Virus record (IMG/VR): IMGVR_UViG_3300011113_000409 | Location: 1 to 34,647 of that record | Reading direction: 5' to 3' (one strand) | DNA from: a virus | Length of the DNA: 34,647 bases | Shown here: piece after piece, positions 7,312 to 16,279 of the stretch | Layout of the letters: each line of letters starts with the position of its first letter | Position numbering within the stretch: position 1 is the stretch's first letter | Notes under the pieces: model-generated | What the model was told of the DNA's origin: nothing | Databases searched by the model: none | The model's input: the letters and a program-made list of their open reading frames with translations, nothing else | Program-made: the position numbers and the translations under genes

Positions 7312-7470
7312 ATGAAAGACTTTAAGCAAATCTTATCTGAAACTATTCGTAAATCTGGAGATGAGTATACAATACTCAGCAAAAAAGGTAAGAAACTTGG
7401 AAAGTATAAAAGCAAAGAAGCAGCATTAAAGAGATTAAGACAAATAGAATGGTTTAAGAGGCATAAATGA
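7312..7470 (+). CDS. Small conserved-type phage protein with capsid-targeting-like start (52 aa)
   Basis: Starts MKDFKQILSETIRK, matching the leader of neighbouring proteins, with LSE-T as a possible prohead protease site. The remainder (residues about 17-52) reads YTILSKKGKKLGKY followed by SKEAALKRLRQIEWFKRHK. This pattern, KGKKLG then a Ser-Lys-Glu helix with RLRQ, occurs as a small domain in many phage proteins. It is the first gene after the late promoter, and its TGA overlaps the ATG of the lysozyme gene (ATGA). Function is unknown; the leader suggests packaging in the head. Confidence 0.75.
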   Translation: MKDFKQILSETIRKSGDEYTILSKKGKKLGKYKSKEAALKRLRQIEWFKRHK

Positions 7471-8237
7471 AAACATTTAAAACATATTTGGAAGAAAGAA
7501 AATTGGCAACACTTGCAGCACTTGGTCTTGCTGGAGCAGCGATGGCAGCACCACCAAAACCAGAAGCAACACAAGCAATGGTTGACAAAATGAAAGAAAA
7601 AGAAGGTTTCAGACCAAAGGCAGAAATCGATAAGGATGTAAAAGGTCAAAAAAGAGTTGTGGTTGGTTATGGAACAACTGACACATACCCAGATACTGGA
7701 AAACCAATCAAAATTGGTGATACACTAACACCAGAACAAGGTGAGGAACAAATAAAAGCATTTTTCAATAAAATGACACCACAACTTGAAAAGATTCCAG
7801 ACTGGGATAATATGGATGCTGGAAAACAAGCAGCAATTATGAGTTTTGCTTATAATGTTGGACCTGGTTTCTATAAGTCAAAAGGATTTGAAACAATTTC
7901 TGGGCATCTAGAAAGAAAAGAGTGGGATAAAGTTCCAGATGCATTGAAACTATACAACAAAGCGGGGGGAAAGGTTCTTGGTGGTCTTGTCAAAAGAAGA
8001 GAAGAAGAAGGAAAGATGTGGTCGGAAGGACTTCCAACACAAACTCAAAAACAAGAAGCACCAAAGACAGAACCAGCTGCACAAAAACCAACAGGTGACT
8101 ACGAAGTAAAATCGGGTGATACACTCAGTGATATTGCAAAAAGACATGGTAAGAGTTTGCAAGATATAATAAAATCAAATCCACAGATCAAAGATCCAAA
8201 TACAATCAAACCCGGTCAAAAAGTAAAAGTTAATTAA
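7467..8237 (+). CDS. GH24-type lysozyme with C-terminal LysM (256 aa)
   Basis: This is a peptidoglycan muramidase of the T4 lysozyme family. EGF at 46-48 supplies the probable catalytic Glu, and VGYGTTD at 66-72 matches the conserved GYGxT stretch. FAYNVGPG follows in the helical half. After a Gln/Pro/Lys linker (about 185-210), a LysM domain (DYEVKSGDTLSDIAKRHGK onward, 211-256) would bind peptidoglycan. The N-terminus is ambiguous. MKTFKTYLEE looks like the capsid-targeting leader seen in its neighbours, while residues 11-28 (KLATLAALGLAGAAMA) look like a signal peptide or signal-arrest helix. It may be the endolysin or a packaged, entry-side lysozyme. Its start overlaps the preceding stop by ATGA. 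Confidence 0.9.
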   Translation: MKTFKTYLEERKLATLAALGLAGAAMAAPPKPEATQAMVDKMKEKEGFRPKAEIDKDVKGQKRVVVGYGTTDTYPDTGKPIKIGDTLTPEQGEEQIKAFFNKMTPQLEKIPDWDNMDAGKQAAIMSFAYNVGPGFYKSKGFETISGHLERKEWDKVPDALKLYNKAGGKVLGGLVKRREEEGKMWSEGLPTQTQKQEAPKTEPAAQKPTGDYEVKSGDTLSDIAKRHGKSLQDIIKSNPQIKDPNTIKPGQKVKVN

Positions 8238-8238
8238 T

Positions 8239-8787
8239 ATGCATAAAGAAGTATTTCAATCTCTACACGAATCAATCAGGAAAAGAAATACTCCGGATCA
8301 TTATGTTATTGATTCATCTCCCAGAAGGGATGTAATTCATCGTGGATATTTGCGAGGAGATGTTGAGTTTCCTATGAGATATGATTTTATTCCTGATGGT
8401 TCTACATATAAAAATTCAGGAAGACATGTATATCACTTTAGAGATGGCGATAATTCTGGTGTTATAGAAATTATGCACACATATTCACCAACGAGTGATG
8501 GACATGAGACTACTAGTGTGCTTTCTTTTGAAAAATTAAGTGGATCTCTTCCAGAAATAAACATTCATAGACTTTTAATTCCAACTCTTAATCACCATAT
8601 CAAATCACACGATCCGGATATTATCAAATTTTCAGATGGAATTCCATTCCCCGATGACATGATAAGTAGACTTGGATCTAAATTTGATAATTTTGAAAAT
8701 AAAATGGTAAAGAAAAAAATAGATCCAAAAATTACCCGAATATTATCTCACATCAAAAATAAACTAAATACTACTAAGGAGAATTAA
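8239..8787 (+). CDS. Hypothetical protein (182 aa)
   Basis: Family not recognised. It begins MHKEVFQSLHESIRKR, a leader-like stretch with LHE-S as a possible prohead protease site. The body has mixed strands and helices, a His/Tyr/Asp-rich first half (YVIDSSPRRDVIHRGYL, HVYHFRDGDNSGVIEI) and a Lys-rich C-terminal helix. There is no membrane segment or cysteine motif. It starts one base after the lysozyme stop, so it is cotranscribed with it. Likely an accessory virion protein. Confidence 0.7.
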   Translation: MHKEVFQSLHESIRKRNTPDHYVIDSSPRRDVIHRGYLRGDVEFPMRYDFIPDGSTYKNSGRHVYHFRDGDNSGVIEIMHTYSPTSDGHETTSVLSFEKLSGSLPEINIHRLLIPTLNHHIKSHDPDIIKFSDGIPFPDDMISRLGSKFDNFENKMVKKKIDPKITRILSHIKNKLNTTKEN

Positions 8788-8788
8788 T

Positions 8789-9064
8789 ATGCCATTAGGA
8801 GGACAAGATCCATTTATATCTGGACCAAAGAGATCTTTCGAAAGATCGATGTCTGATAAACAACGAATTCGAAGTGGTGAATTTGGAAGAGTAGATCCTA
8901 ATTATTCTCCAACACAAAGATCAAGAGAAAGAACCATTGGTCTTAAAAGAGAAATATTATCTGGTCAAAAATTTGCAGGAAATGCCAGAGAAAATTACGC
9001 AAGAACAAATCAAAAATCAATTCAAGGTTTTATGGAAAGAATGATTAGACAAAGGGGTCAATAA
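8789..9064 (+). CDS. Small basic Arg-rich protein (91 aa)
   Basis: Unrecognised. Highly basic and polar (SFERSMSDKQRIRSGEFGR, SPTQRSRERTIGLKREI), with a C-terminal helix (SIQGFMERMIRQRGQ). It is probably largely extended and may bind nucleic acid. An AAGGAG ribosome binding site precedes the ATG, and the spacing to both neighbours is one base, typical of this operon. A structural or DNA-associated head role is possible, but there is no direct evidence. Confidence 0.7.
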   Translation: MPLGGQDPFISGPKRSFERSMSDKQRIRSGEFGRVDPNYSPTQRSRERTIGLKREILSGQKFAGNARENYARTNQKSIQGFMERMIRQRGQ

Positions 9065-9065
9065 T

Positions 9066-9365
9066 ATGCCAGTATATGGATTTATTTGTGATGGTTGTGA
9101 ACACTCGTTTGACGAATTATTAAGTATAGAGGAAAGAGATAATCCACTTTCTAAAAAATGTCCAAAGTGCAATAAAAAGAAAGTAAGAAGATCATATGAT
9201 TCTTTTTCACAACCAATTGGTTCTGATACCACACTTACACCAAACAAAGCAACTGGTGGAAGATGGAATGAACTTATGGGTAGAATGAAAAAGGGATTAG
9301 CAAAAAGATATCACGAAAATCTAGACACCGCTACAAGTAGAAATGGAAGATACTGGAAAGGCTAA
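9066..9365 (+). CDS. FmdB-type zinc ribbon protein (99 aa)
   Basis: The N-terminus, MPVYGFICDGCEHSFDEL, is the typical FmdB/zinc-ribbon opening (MPxYxYxCxxCGHxFE). The first CxxC is at residues 8-11 and the second, CPKC, at about 32-35, so one zinc is bound. A basic tail (KKKVRRSYDSF and onward) is followed by about 50 residues with no clear fold. Similar small zinc-ribbon proteins occur in bacteria as putative regulators and in T4-like phages with no known role. Its 3' end lies just before the next gene. Confidence 0.85.
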   Translation: MPVYGFICDGCEHSFDELLSIEERDNPLSKKCPKCNKKKVRRSYDSFSQPIGSDTTLTPNKATGGRWNELMGRMKKGLAKRYHENLDTATSRNGRYWKG

Positions 9366-9366
9366 C

Positions 9367-10479
9367 ATGCTCAGAAAAATATACGAAAGTCAACTTAAAA
9401 ATTCATACAGTAAATTGAATGAAGCAAATATTGTAAGATCAACAGCACCAAGTATCAAAAGACTACCAACATCTGGTGGAAAATTGCAAGCTGCTCAAGA
9501 CGCTGCTGATCTTGCGAGTCTTGGACTCGCAGCAGGAGCATTGGGAACAGCAGCAACTGGAATTGGCGTACCAGCATCTCCATTCTTGGAAATAGGATCA
9601 AGCGCAATAGATTTAGTAAATGCAGCTACATATGGTGGAAGAGCAATTGGTTCTTTTGCCTCTGGTGATTATGGAACAGGAATGCAGCATTTAGGATCTG
9701 CTGGTTTGAGAACAGCAGCAGCAATACCATATGTCGGTGATGTTGCACAACCAGTTGCAGCGACATCAGCAGCAACAAGATTGGGTCCAAAGGCAGCTGA
9801 ACTTGGATTAGGGATGATGGCAAAAGGATCAAAAGCGGGTCCAACTTTGAGAACTGGTGAAAGAGTGACAGATGTTGCAGCACAACTAATGAAAAGAAGA
9901 TCTGCACAAAAAGCAGGAACACAATCAACAGAACTTGCAGTCAAGGAAATTCCTTGGGCTAAAAGAATTCCAAGATCAGGAGAACCAATAGGAACTCAAT
10001 CTCCTGTATCTGGAACAAAATCAATTGTTAGATCGGGTTTAGAAAAAGCAAGAAGATATGGTCCACCAGCAGTCGTTGCAGCAGAAATAGCAAGAAGAGC
10101 ATTACAACCAGAGAATGAGGCAGAGGTTCCAGAATACAAAGGAATTCCATCAAGTGCAAATATAGCACAACTTCCAGTTGGTATGTTCGAACCAGGACAA
10201 GTTAGTTCTTATGGAAAATCGATTGGTAAAGGATCTCAAGATATAGATGATAGATTTACCACTCCACATTTCTACAGAACACCTGTTTCTATGGCAACTT
10301 TATTCCGCAGACCAGTAACTGAAGAAAATGTGTCATCTTCAGAAAAAGAATCACCACTTTATTCTAAAGTTAAAAAATATGTCTCACATTATCTAAAATC
10401 TCAAAGTGGTCAATTGTTGAAGAAAAGATTAGAAGAAATTGGCGAAAAGAACAAATTAAAAACAAAAAAAGATAGTTGA
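9367..10479 (+). CDS. Ala/Gly-rich putative internal virion protein (370 aa)
   Basis: The start at 9367 lies one base after the previous stop; the longer ORF would overlap the zinc-ribbon gene. The N-terminus MLRKIYESQLKNSYSKLNEANIV carries LNE-A, a good prohead protease site, after about 20 residues. Residues 40-140 are rich in Ala and Gly with weakly hydrophobic, glycine-spaced helices (ADLASLGLAAGALGTAATGIG, YVGDVAQPVAATSAA), which could insert into or cross a membrane. The C-terminal half is basic and polar, ending in a Lys/Glu helix. No family recognised. By composition it could be an ejected, pore-forming internal protein. Confidence 0.75.
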   Translation: MLRKIYESQLKNSYSKLNEANIVRSTAPSIKRLPTSGGKLQAAQDAADLASLGLAAGALGTAATGIGVPASPFLEIGSSAIDLVNAATYGGRAIGSFASGDYGTGMQHLGSAGLRTAAAIPYVGDVAQPVAATSAATRLGPKAAELGLGMMAKGSKAGPTLRTGERVTDVAAQLMKRRSAQKAGTQSTELAVKEIPWAKRIPRSGEPIGTQSPVSGTKSIVRSGLEKARRYGPPAVVAAEIARRALQPENEAEVPEYKGIPSSANIAQLPVGMFEPGQVSSYGKSIGKGSQDIDDRFTTPHFYRTPVSMATLFRRPVTEENVSSSEKESPLYSKVKKYVSHYLKSQSGQLLKKRLEEIGEKNKLKTKKDS

Positions 10480-10503
10480 CTGAAAAATTAAAGATGTTAC
10501 AAT
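10476..10503 (+). promoter_or_regulatory. Possible sigma70-like promoter at exonuclease start
   Basis: TTGACT (10476-10481), 16-base spacer, TACAAT (10498-10503), abutting the ATG at 10504. The predicted start near 10510 coincides with an in-frame GTG. This fits the leaderless pattern of other promoters here if the GTG is the true start. Confidence 0.4.
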
Positions 10504-11169
10504 ATGGTTGTGATTGGAAATTTTAAACATAATCTATATCAGTTTCCAGAAATAGAAATTGAACAAAAAGAAATAAACGGACTTCGGGTGTATTCAACAC
10601 CCGAAGGTATTTTTCCTTCTGTAACCACCGTTGTAGGGTACGAAAAACAAAAACAATTTGCCGAATGGAGAAAAAAGAACTCCAAAGAATCACAGAGAGT
10701 GTGTGATCGTGGTACTGCTCTACATTCCAAGATAGAATCTTATCTATTAAATGAAGAAATTATCATGAACAATGATGATGAATTGTTTAATCTGATAAAA
10801 AAAGAAGTAGATAATATTAATAATGTTCGTGCGTGTGAACAAATGCTATGGGGTAAGATAACTGGTCTTGCTGGTAGAGTAGACTGTATTGCAGAATATA
10901 AAAGTGAATTGTCAGTAATTGACTTTAAAGCAAGCACATATCCAAAGAAAAAAATAGACATAGAAAATTACTTTTGCCAAGCAGCAGCATATTCGTTGTT
11001 ATGGCAGGAAAGAACCGGAGAATCGGTTCCAAATATTGTCATTTTGATTGCGAATGAGCAAGGATTTGTACAAGTCTACAAAGAAAAGGTAATCAACTAT
11101 ATAGATTCTCTAAAAAAATCTATTGATACATATAAAAAAGAGGTAAATTTCGATGGCATTATCATTTAA
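10504..11169 (+). CDS. PD-(D/E)XK nuclease superfamily protein, phage exonuclease-like (221 aa)
   Basis: The core is GLAGRVDCIAEY followed by LSVIDFKAST, in which the D of GRVD and the D-x-K of DFK are the PD-(D/E)XK catalytic residues. GTALHSKIE upstream is the conserved helix of Cas4/RecB-like phage exonucleases, and NYFCQAAAYSLLW matches the QxxxY segment. T4-like marine phages carry such proteins annotated as exonuclease. It lacks a clear ribosome binding site. TTGACT-N16-TACAAT ends immediately before the ATG at 10504, so a transcript from it would begin near the in-frame GTG at 10510, which is a plausible alternative start. The next gene overlaps its end by 17 bases. Confidence 0.85.
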   Translation: MVVIGNFKHNLYQFPEIEIEQKEINGLRVYSTPEGIFPSVTTVVGYEKQKQFAEWRKKNSKESQRVCDRGTALHSKIESYLLNEEIIMNNDDELFNLIKKEVDNINNVRACEQMLWGKITGLAGRVDCIAEYKSELSVIDFKASTYPKKKIDIENYFCQAAAYSLLWQERTGESVPNIVILIANEQGFVQVYKEKVINYIDSLKKSIDTYKKEVNFDGIII

Positions 11170-11539
11170 TGATGTTAATAAAAGAAACAGTTTTACATGG
11201 ATAAAGTGCAATGATGATGCAAAATCAGTGTTTTTTCGAAACACCTTTGTAACAAAGTATGGTGGAGAGTTTGTAAAAAATGGTAGATATTGGGAATGGA
11301 AACCAAAGCAAGAGGAAATGATTGAACTTAATCAATCAATTATAGAAGAACCAGTTTCAGAAAATGAACCAACAAAGACTTGGTCATTTAAAAATCCAAA
11401 TGGTGATATTGTAAAAACTCAAAATTTACAAGAATTTTGCAAAGAAAATAATTTAACAAGATCCAGTCTCTACGAAGTAATTTCTGGCAAAAGACAGAAC
11501 CATAAAGGGTATTCTTTTATAGAAATAACCAAAGAATAA
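11153..11539 (+). CDS. Small protein with NUMOD-like DNA-binding repeat (128 aa)
   Basis: The C-terminal part (residues about 78-124) reads WSFKNPNGDIVKTQNL, then EFCKENNLTRSSLYEVISGK and HKGY. This is the pattern of small helix-turn-helix repeats found next to homing endonuclease domains (NUMOD type): a beta-hairpin, a helix-turn-helix and a G-K-x3-HKG ending. No nuclease catalytic domain is present, so it may be a remnant of a homing endonuclease or a stand-alone DNA-binding protein. The N-terminal half is a small alpha/beta region (NSFTWIKCNDDAKSVFFR). It overlaps the exonuclease gene by 17 bases and ends at a terminator. Confidence 0.75.
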   Translation: MALSFNDVNKRNSFTWIKCNDDAKSVFFRNTFVTKYGGEFVKNGRYWEWKPKQEEMIELNQSIIEEPVSENEPTKTWSFKNPNGDIVKTQNLQEFCKENNLTRSSLYEVISGKRQNHKGYSFIEITKE

Positions 11540-11541
11540 CT

Positions 11542-11569
11542 AAAAACCCACCGAAAGGTGGGTTTTTTT
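11542..11569 (+). terminator. Rho-independent terminator
   Basis: Stem AAAAACCCACC / GAAA / GGTGGGTTTTT with a T7 tail, three bases after the preceding stop. It isolates the late promoter at 11574 from upstream transcription. Confidence 0.9.
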
Positions 11570-11573
11570 ATGT

Positions 11574-11581
11574 TATAAATA
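11574..11581 (+). promoter_or_regulatory. T4-type late promoter TATAAATA
   Basis: Exact TATAAATA, then six bases, then the ATG at 11588. Expected start is 11587, one base before the ATG. There is no ribosome binding site, so the polyprotein operon mRNA is predicted leaderless. Confidence 0.75.
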
Positions 11582-11587
11582 TTCAAT

Positions 11588-14500
11588 ATGGATAGACAAT
11601 CAGATCACATTGTTATTACTTGGGGACGATTTCAACCACCTACATCTGGTCATCATGCGATGGTGCAGACAGTAAAAGATTTGGCAGATAAGCATGGTGC
11701 TGATCATGCAGTATTTACATTTCAGACACATGGAGATGCAAAAAATCCACTACCTCCAGATGTAAAAGAAAAGCACATGAGGGTGATTCTTGGTACTGAC
11801 AATGTGTTCCAACATGAGGATATTAAAACTCCAGGTGATGTATTTCAATTATTACATGACAAGGGATATAAGAAAATAACTGTCGTTGCTGGTGGTGCAA
11901 GAGCACAGGAATACGAAGATCAATTCAAAAAATATTTTGGACAACGAACAACAAGCAAAAAAACAGGAAGAGTTTTAGATCTGACGAATATTCATCGTGA
12001 TAATTTTAAAGTACACGCAATAGAAAGAGATGCAGATTCCGATCAAGGAGAAGTTGGTATAGAGTCCCACATGATTGATCCAAGAACAAACAAAATGCGC
12101 TTGCCTTTTGTTTCTGGATCAAGAATGAGAGAAGCAGCAGTAAACGACAGTATTCATGCTTTTATGTCCATGCTTCCTCCACATGTAACTATTCAACAAG
12201 GAAAAGCACTACAAAAAGATTTAAAGTCTTTTGGAAAAAAGAACAAATTACAAGAAGAAGTTTCAGTAAAGACAAGAATAAAACTCAGCAGAGCAGCAAG
12301 AAGAACCGCACCAAGAAGAAAAATAGTAAGAAGAATGAGAGAGAAGAGAAGAAAGAATCTTCCTCAATTAAAGAAAAGAGCGGTAAGTTTAATTCGAAAT
12401 GCTCTTCGCGAAAGAGTGTTCAAAGGAAACTGGAAAAATCTTCCACTTTCATCAAGAGCAAATATAGACAAACAAATAAACAGAAATCCAAAATTGATAA
12501 CAACTATGGTAAGAAAAATTCTTCCAAAGGTAATGAAGGGAGAATCAGAAAGATTAAAAAATCTCAGTAAAAAGAATTTGAAGGAATCTATGAATCCAGT
12601 ATTAAATAACTTTTTCTCCAATTATATAAGTGAAGCAAAAACTCCAAGGAGAGCACCAAAGACTGGAGAAGAGAAGTTAAAAAGAAAAGCACAAAACAGA
12701 AATAATCAACGAACACATAGATCCCGTGAAAGTAATGCAATCAAATCTGGCGATGTCAAAAACAAAGTAATGGTTGTAAAGAACAATAAAACGGGAAGAA
12801 TTGAAATTATCGATAAAGATTCATATGATAAATCTGTACACGAAATTAAAGTAGATGCAAAAAATGCAACAGTAGGTGCAGTACAAAAGTTTTTAAACGA
12901 CAAAGCATTCGCAAATACAGACACATCAATTGCACTATTTGGTAAAGTCGCCAAGGGTGCTGGTGGTGCTAAAGAAGGTAAAACTAAAAAATCAGAAGAA
13001 CCAAAAAAGAAAACTACATCAGAAAAACCAAAGAAAGAAACCAAAGCAGTAGAACCAGTTCAACAATTAACTCCTGCTACTAAGAAAGCATCTAAAGCAG
13101 ATACATTTCCAACATCACACAACGCAACAGATATGGAATCTGGCATAGTATATGCAATGAACTCCATGCTTGGTCTTTCTCCAGAACAAATGGTAGAAAA
13201 AGGACTTATCGATAGAAAAGACCTTGAAGCAGCAATGAAAAATTCTCATGAATCATTTTTGCCTTCATGTCAAAGAGCAGCACAACAAATATTAAAACAA
13301 TACGGTAGAGTCTATGTAAAACACACTGGTAGACTGAAAAAAGAAACCAAACTCACCAAAGAAGCAAAAGACAATGGTGTAGTTGACACTACACCAAAAT
13401 CAGATTTGATTTTGGTAGATGATAAAGGAGATGTTGTTGCCGGATTATCACAAAAGATCGGAGAATCACAACTCAGTTCTGGTGGTCCATCAGAAACAAT
13501 TACAAATTTGAAATGGGCAATGGGACAAGTTGGTGATAAGATGTTGCCAAGTTCAAAGAAACAAATAGAGCAATTTATAAAATTTTTTGAAACAGAACTG
13601 AGTGGAAATCCAAGAACAAAGTCAGGACCAGTTTCACTATATCAAAAAGATGGAAAACGAGGAGGAGAAGACAAAGAAGTTGCAAGAAGAGAAAATCTTC
13701 ACGACAAGGCAACTGAAATGTTAAACTCTGTACTAAACGGAGACAAAAAACTTGCTTCATCATTTGTTTTTGCATTAATGACTGGAATGAGTAAGTTTGA
13801 ACAAGGAAGTTCTGCAATTGCAACACATATATTCAGTGCAAATCGCGATGGTACAAATTCTAAATTGACACCAATCACAACAGACTATTGTGAAAAGATT
13901 CTTGATAAAGTTAAGTTTCAGATGAAATTTAAATCATCTGCTGTTGAAACTACGGATGTTAGAAAGAAATGGGAAGAGTTCAAGGAGAGAAAAAGAAAAC
14001 TTGGAGAAAAGGTAACTCTCGAAGAAGACTTTAGACCATACTCATTTAGAAGTGTAATTCGTGCATATCTAACAGAAAATTTTCTATTGACTGGAAATAA
14101 ATTAATCAAACTTTTGATTGAAAAATCAGAAAAGATTGAAGATATGGTACAGGAACCAAAAACACCAGAAGAAGCAGTTCAATATTTAAAAGATGCATTT
14201 GAATATATTGGTGATGATGGATTTAAACTCATGCAGTTCTTCGAAGATACTATTGATTTTGGAATTACAGAACCAGTTATTAACTGGCCAGAATATGCAA
14301 ATCAACCATCATCAATTACAAATAAAGTTTATGTAAATGGAAAAGAGTTTGTAATTCCAGTAGAGGAACCATACAACTACGATGAGTCTGGAAGAATGAA
14401 TTCTCCTTTGTCAGAAGAAAGAAATTATCGTAAAGAATATGATAATTACCATTCAAAACCAGAACAAAGAAAGAATCGTTCGAAGAGAGTCCTTGCTCGC

Positions 14501-14638
14501 AGACTCATGATCAAACTCGGTAGAGTCAAGAAAGGTGATGGTAAGGATGTTGATCACAAGGATGGCAATCCAAGAAACAATGGAAAGCACAATTTGAGAG
14601 TCAGATCTAAATCTGAGAATAGAGCAGACAATGATTAA
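11588..14638 (+). CDS. Multidomain polyprotein: NMNAT-like nucleotidyltransferase, nuclease-like modules, HNH end (1016 aa)
   Basis: Residues 1-205 form a nucleotidyltransferase of the NMN adenylyltransferase/NadR type: WGRFQPPTSGHH (12-23, the (H/T)xGH site) and SGSRMREA (176-183, the C-terminal SxxR motif). LQE-E at 221-224 follows, then a very basic helix region (225-330). ISE-A at 348-350, preceded by NFFSNY, looks like an internal capsid-targeting leader with a prohead protease site. After a Lys/Glu/Pro linker, residues 505-670 hold SDLILVDDKGD then GLSQKIGESQLSSGG (605-632), weakly like a PD-(D/E)XK nuclease core. A second leader-like stretch ends at AYLTE-N (827-831). The C-terminus has an HNH-type motif, VDHKDGNPRNN (988-998) then NLRV. 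Probable packaged, protease-processed effector proteins. The NMNAT-like call is strong; the nuclease calls are moderate to weak. Confidence 0.85.
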   Translation: MDRQSDHIVITWGRFQPPTSGHHAMVQTVKDLADKHGADHAVFTFQTHGDAKNPLPPDVKEKHMRVILGTDNVFQHEDIKTPGDVFQLLHDKGYKKITVVAGGARAQEYEDQFKKYFGQRTTSKKTGRVLDLTNIHRDNFKVHAIERDADSDQGEVGIESHMIDPRTNKMRLPFVSGSRMREAAVNDSIHAFMSMLPPHVTIQQGKALQKDLKSFGKKNKLQEEVSVKTRIKLSRAARRTAPRRKIVRRMREKRRKNLPQLKKRAVSLIRNALRERVFKGNWKNLPLSSRANIDKQINRNPKLITTMVRKILPKVMKGESERLKNLSKKNLKESMNPVLNNFFSNYISEAKTPRRAPKTGEEKLKRKAQNRNNQRTHRSRESNAIKSGDVKNKVMVVKNNKTGRIEIIDKDSYDKSVHEIKVDAKNATVGAVQKFLNDKAFANTDTSIALFGKVAKGAGGAKEGKTKKSEEPKKKTTSEKPKKETKAVEPVQQLTPATKKASKADTFPTSHNATDMESGIVYAMNSMLGLSPEQMVEKGLIDRKDLEAAMKNSHESFLPSCQRAAQQILKQYGRVYVKHTGRLKKETKLTKEAKDNGVVDTTPKSDLILVDDKGDVVAGLSQKIGESQLSSGGPSETITNLKWAMGQVGDKMLPSSKKQIEQFIKFFETELSGNPRTKSGPVSLYQKDGKRGGEDKEVARRENLHDKATEMLNSVLNGDKKLASSFVFALMTGMSKFEQGSSAIATHIFSANRDGTNSKLTPITTDYCEKILDKVKFQMKFKSSAVETTDVRKKWEEFKERKRKLGEKVTLEEDFRPYSFRSVIRAYLTENFLLTGNKLIKLLIEKSEKIEDMVQEPKTPEEAVQYLKDAFEYIGDDGFKLMQFFEDTIDFGITEPVINWPEYANQPSSITNKVYVNGKEFVIPVEEPYNYDESGRMNSPLSEERNYRKEYDNYHSKPEQRKNRSKRVLARRLMIKLGRVKKGDGKDVDHKDGNPRNNGKHNLRVRSKSENRADND

Positions 14639-16265
14639 TAGACAACTAATAGAAAAGTGGACTCAAAAGTATAAGAAATCAATCGATTGCTCAAATCCAA
14701 AAGGTTTCAGTCAACGAGCACATTGCCAAGGTCGTAAAAAGAAATTACATGAAGATCTTCGAAGATGGTTCAAAGAAAAGTGGACTGCACAAGACGGATC
14801 CGAATGTGGTGATTATAAAGGTCGTGGTCGTGTAAAGTGTCGTCCATCTCGTCGTGTTTCTGAAAAGAGTCCGCAGACCTGGGGTGAAATGTCTAAAGAG
14901 GAAAAGAAAAAGGCAGTAAGAAAGAAACAAGAAGCACATCGTAAGGGAAAGCAGTGGAGTTCACATAAGACTGGAAAGACTTGGGATGGACCAAAGAATA
15001 AATATAAGCCTGGAAAGAAAAAAATGGATGAATCATACCTAGTCGAAGATGATGTTATTGCAACTGGAGAAAATCCAGCAGAATACAGAAAAAGATTGTT
15101 AAGAACAATTCAATCTGGTGATATTTCATCAATGGATAATCATGACAGAGTTCATGGTGCTTTAGCATATATCGATTCTATAAAAGATCAATATACTGGT
15201 AGAGATAGAAATATAAATTTAGTTGTAAGAGCACATGGAAATAAAAGTGGAGGAGGAACTGTTGGATATATGATTCATTCTATAGGCGGAAAAGGAAAGC
15301 ACGCAACGGCAATTCCAACTGCAATGGGTGGATCACATAAACAAACTGTAGAGTTACCAATAAGAGAAATACAGGGACTACAAATATCATCATACCCCAA
15401 TCTAAAACCAGAACATAGAAGTGTTTTGGCAAGATTAATGGACTTCAGAGGATTACAAGAAATGAAAGAATACATCAAACAACTATTTTTAGAGCGTAGA
15501 CAGAACAAAAATTGTGGATGTGATGAACTCACAGAAGCAAAAGAAAAAAAACCATATAAAGGTTTCAAGAAAGGAAAGAATCATCCAGAGGGTGGTCTTT
15601 CCCGTGCTGAAGCCAAACGCCAAGGAATTCATGCTGGTATAGAAACCAAGGATGAAGCAAAGCGTAAGGGTGGATTTGGTAAACTTTCATCAAAAACACA
15701 AAAGCGTAGAAAGTCATTTTGTGCTCGTATGTGTGGAATGAAGAAAAGAAGAACCAGTTCAAAAACTGCAAGAGATCCAAAGAGCAAGATCAATGCTGCT
15801 CTTCGCGTCTGGGGTTGTCGTTGTGGAACAAATGAGTCATATGAAAATAATGACAATATCATTTCGGAAAATTATCTCACAGAAGCAAATAAACCAACAG
15901 ATTCAAAGCTTTGGTCAAAGGCAAAAGCACTTGCCAGAAGAAAGTTTAAAGTATATCCATCCGCATATGCAAATGCATGGGCTGCTAAATGGTACAAGAA
16001 ACATGGTGGTGGATGGAGAAAAACTGTCTCTGAGGAAGTGGTAAATGCAGAGCATAAAGGAACTATGACTGCAAAAGAAATAAAAAGAAGAGATGAAATT
16101 GCAAAAACTGCAAAAAATATAGTTGCAATTAAACCCGGAGATACAGATAAAAATGCCAGATTCCGATACGCAACTTACATAGTCCTTAATCGTAGAAAGA
16201 AAGAAGGAAAAGGTAAGAAGGAAGAGACTGAGAGAAAGAAGAAGACAAAGAAAAAGTCTAAATAA
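14631..16265 (+). CDS. Modular basic, cysteine-containing protein (544 aa)
   Basis: It is built from small modules that recur in phage and giant-virus proteins of unknown function: SIDCSNPKGFSQRAHCQG (17-34); ECGDYKGRGRVKCRPSRRV (58-76) with a Trp/Lys/Glu helix; NHPEGGLSRAEAKRQG (317-332), then FCARMCGMKKRR (363-374) and WGCRCG (394-399); and FKVYPSAYANAWAAKWY (439-455). Candidate prohead protease sites separate them: LHE-D (39-42), LVE-D (137-140), LTE-A (300-303) and LTE-A (416-419). Residues 140-270 form one more folded, uncharacterised domain. The cysteine pairs could bind zinc. Its start overlaps the polyprotein stop by 8 bases. Likely an internal head polyprotein. Confidence 0.8.
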   Translation: MINRQLIEKWTQKYKKSIDCSNPKGFSQRAHCQGRKKKLHEDLRRWFKEKWTAQDGSECGDYKGRGRVKCRPSRRVSEKSPQTWGEMSKEEKKKAVRKKQEAHRKGKQWSSHKTGKTWDGPKNKYKPGKKKMDESYLVEDDVIATGENPAEYRKRLLRTIQSGDISSMDNHDRVHGALAYIDSIKDQYTGRDRNINLVVRAHGNKSGGGTVGYMIHSIGGKGKHATAIPTAMGGSHKQTVELPIREIQGLQISSYPNLKPEHRSVLARLMDFRGLQEMKEYIKQLFLERRQNKNCGCDELTEAKEKKPYKGFKKGKNHPEGGLSRAEAKRQGIHAGIETKDEAKRKGGFGKLSSKTQKRRKSFCARMCGMKKRRTSSKTARDPKSKINAALRVWGCRCGTNESYENNDNIISENYLTEANKPTDSKLWSKAKALARRKFKVYPSAYANAWAAKWYKKHGGGWRKTVSEEVVNAEHKGTMTAKEIKRRDEIAKTAKNIVAIKPGDTDKNARFRYATYIVLNRRKKEGKGKKEETERKKKTKKKSK

Positions 16266-16279
16266 CTAAAGAGGGTAAT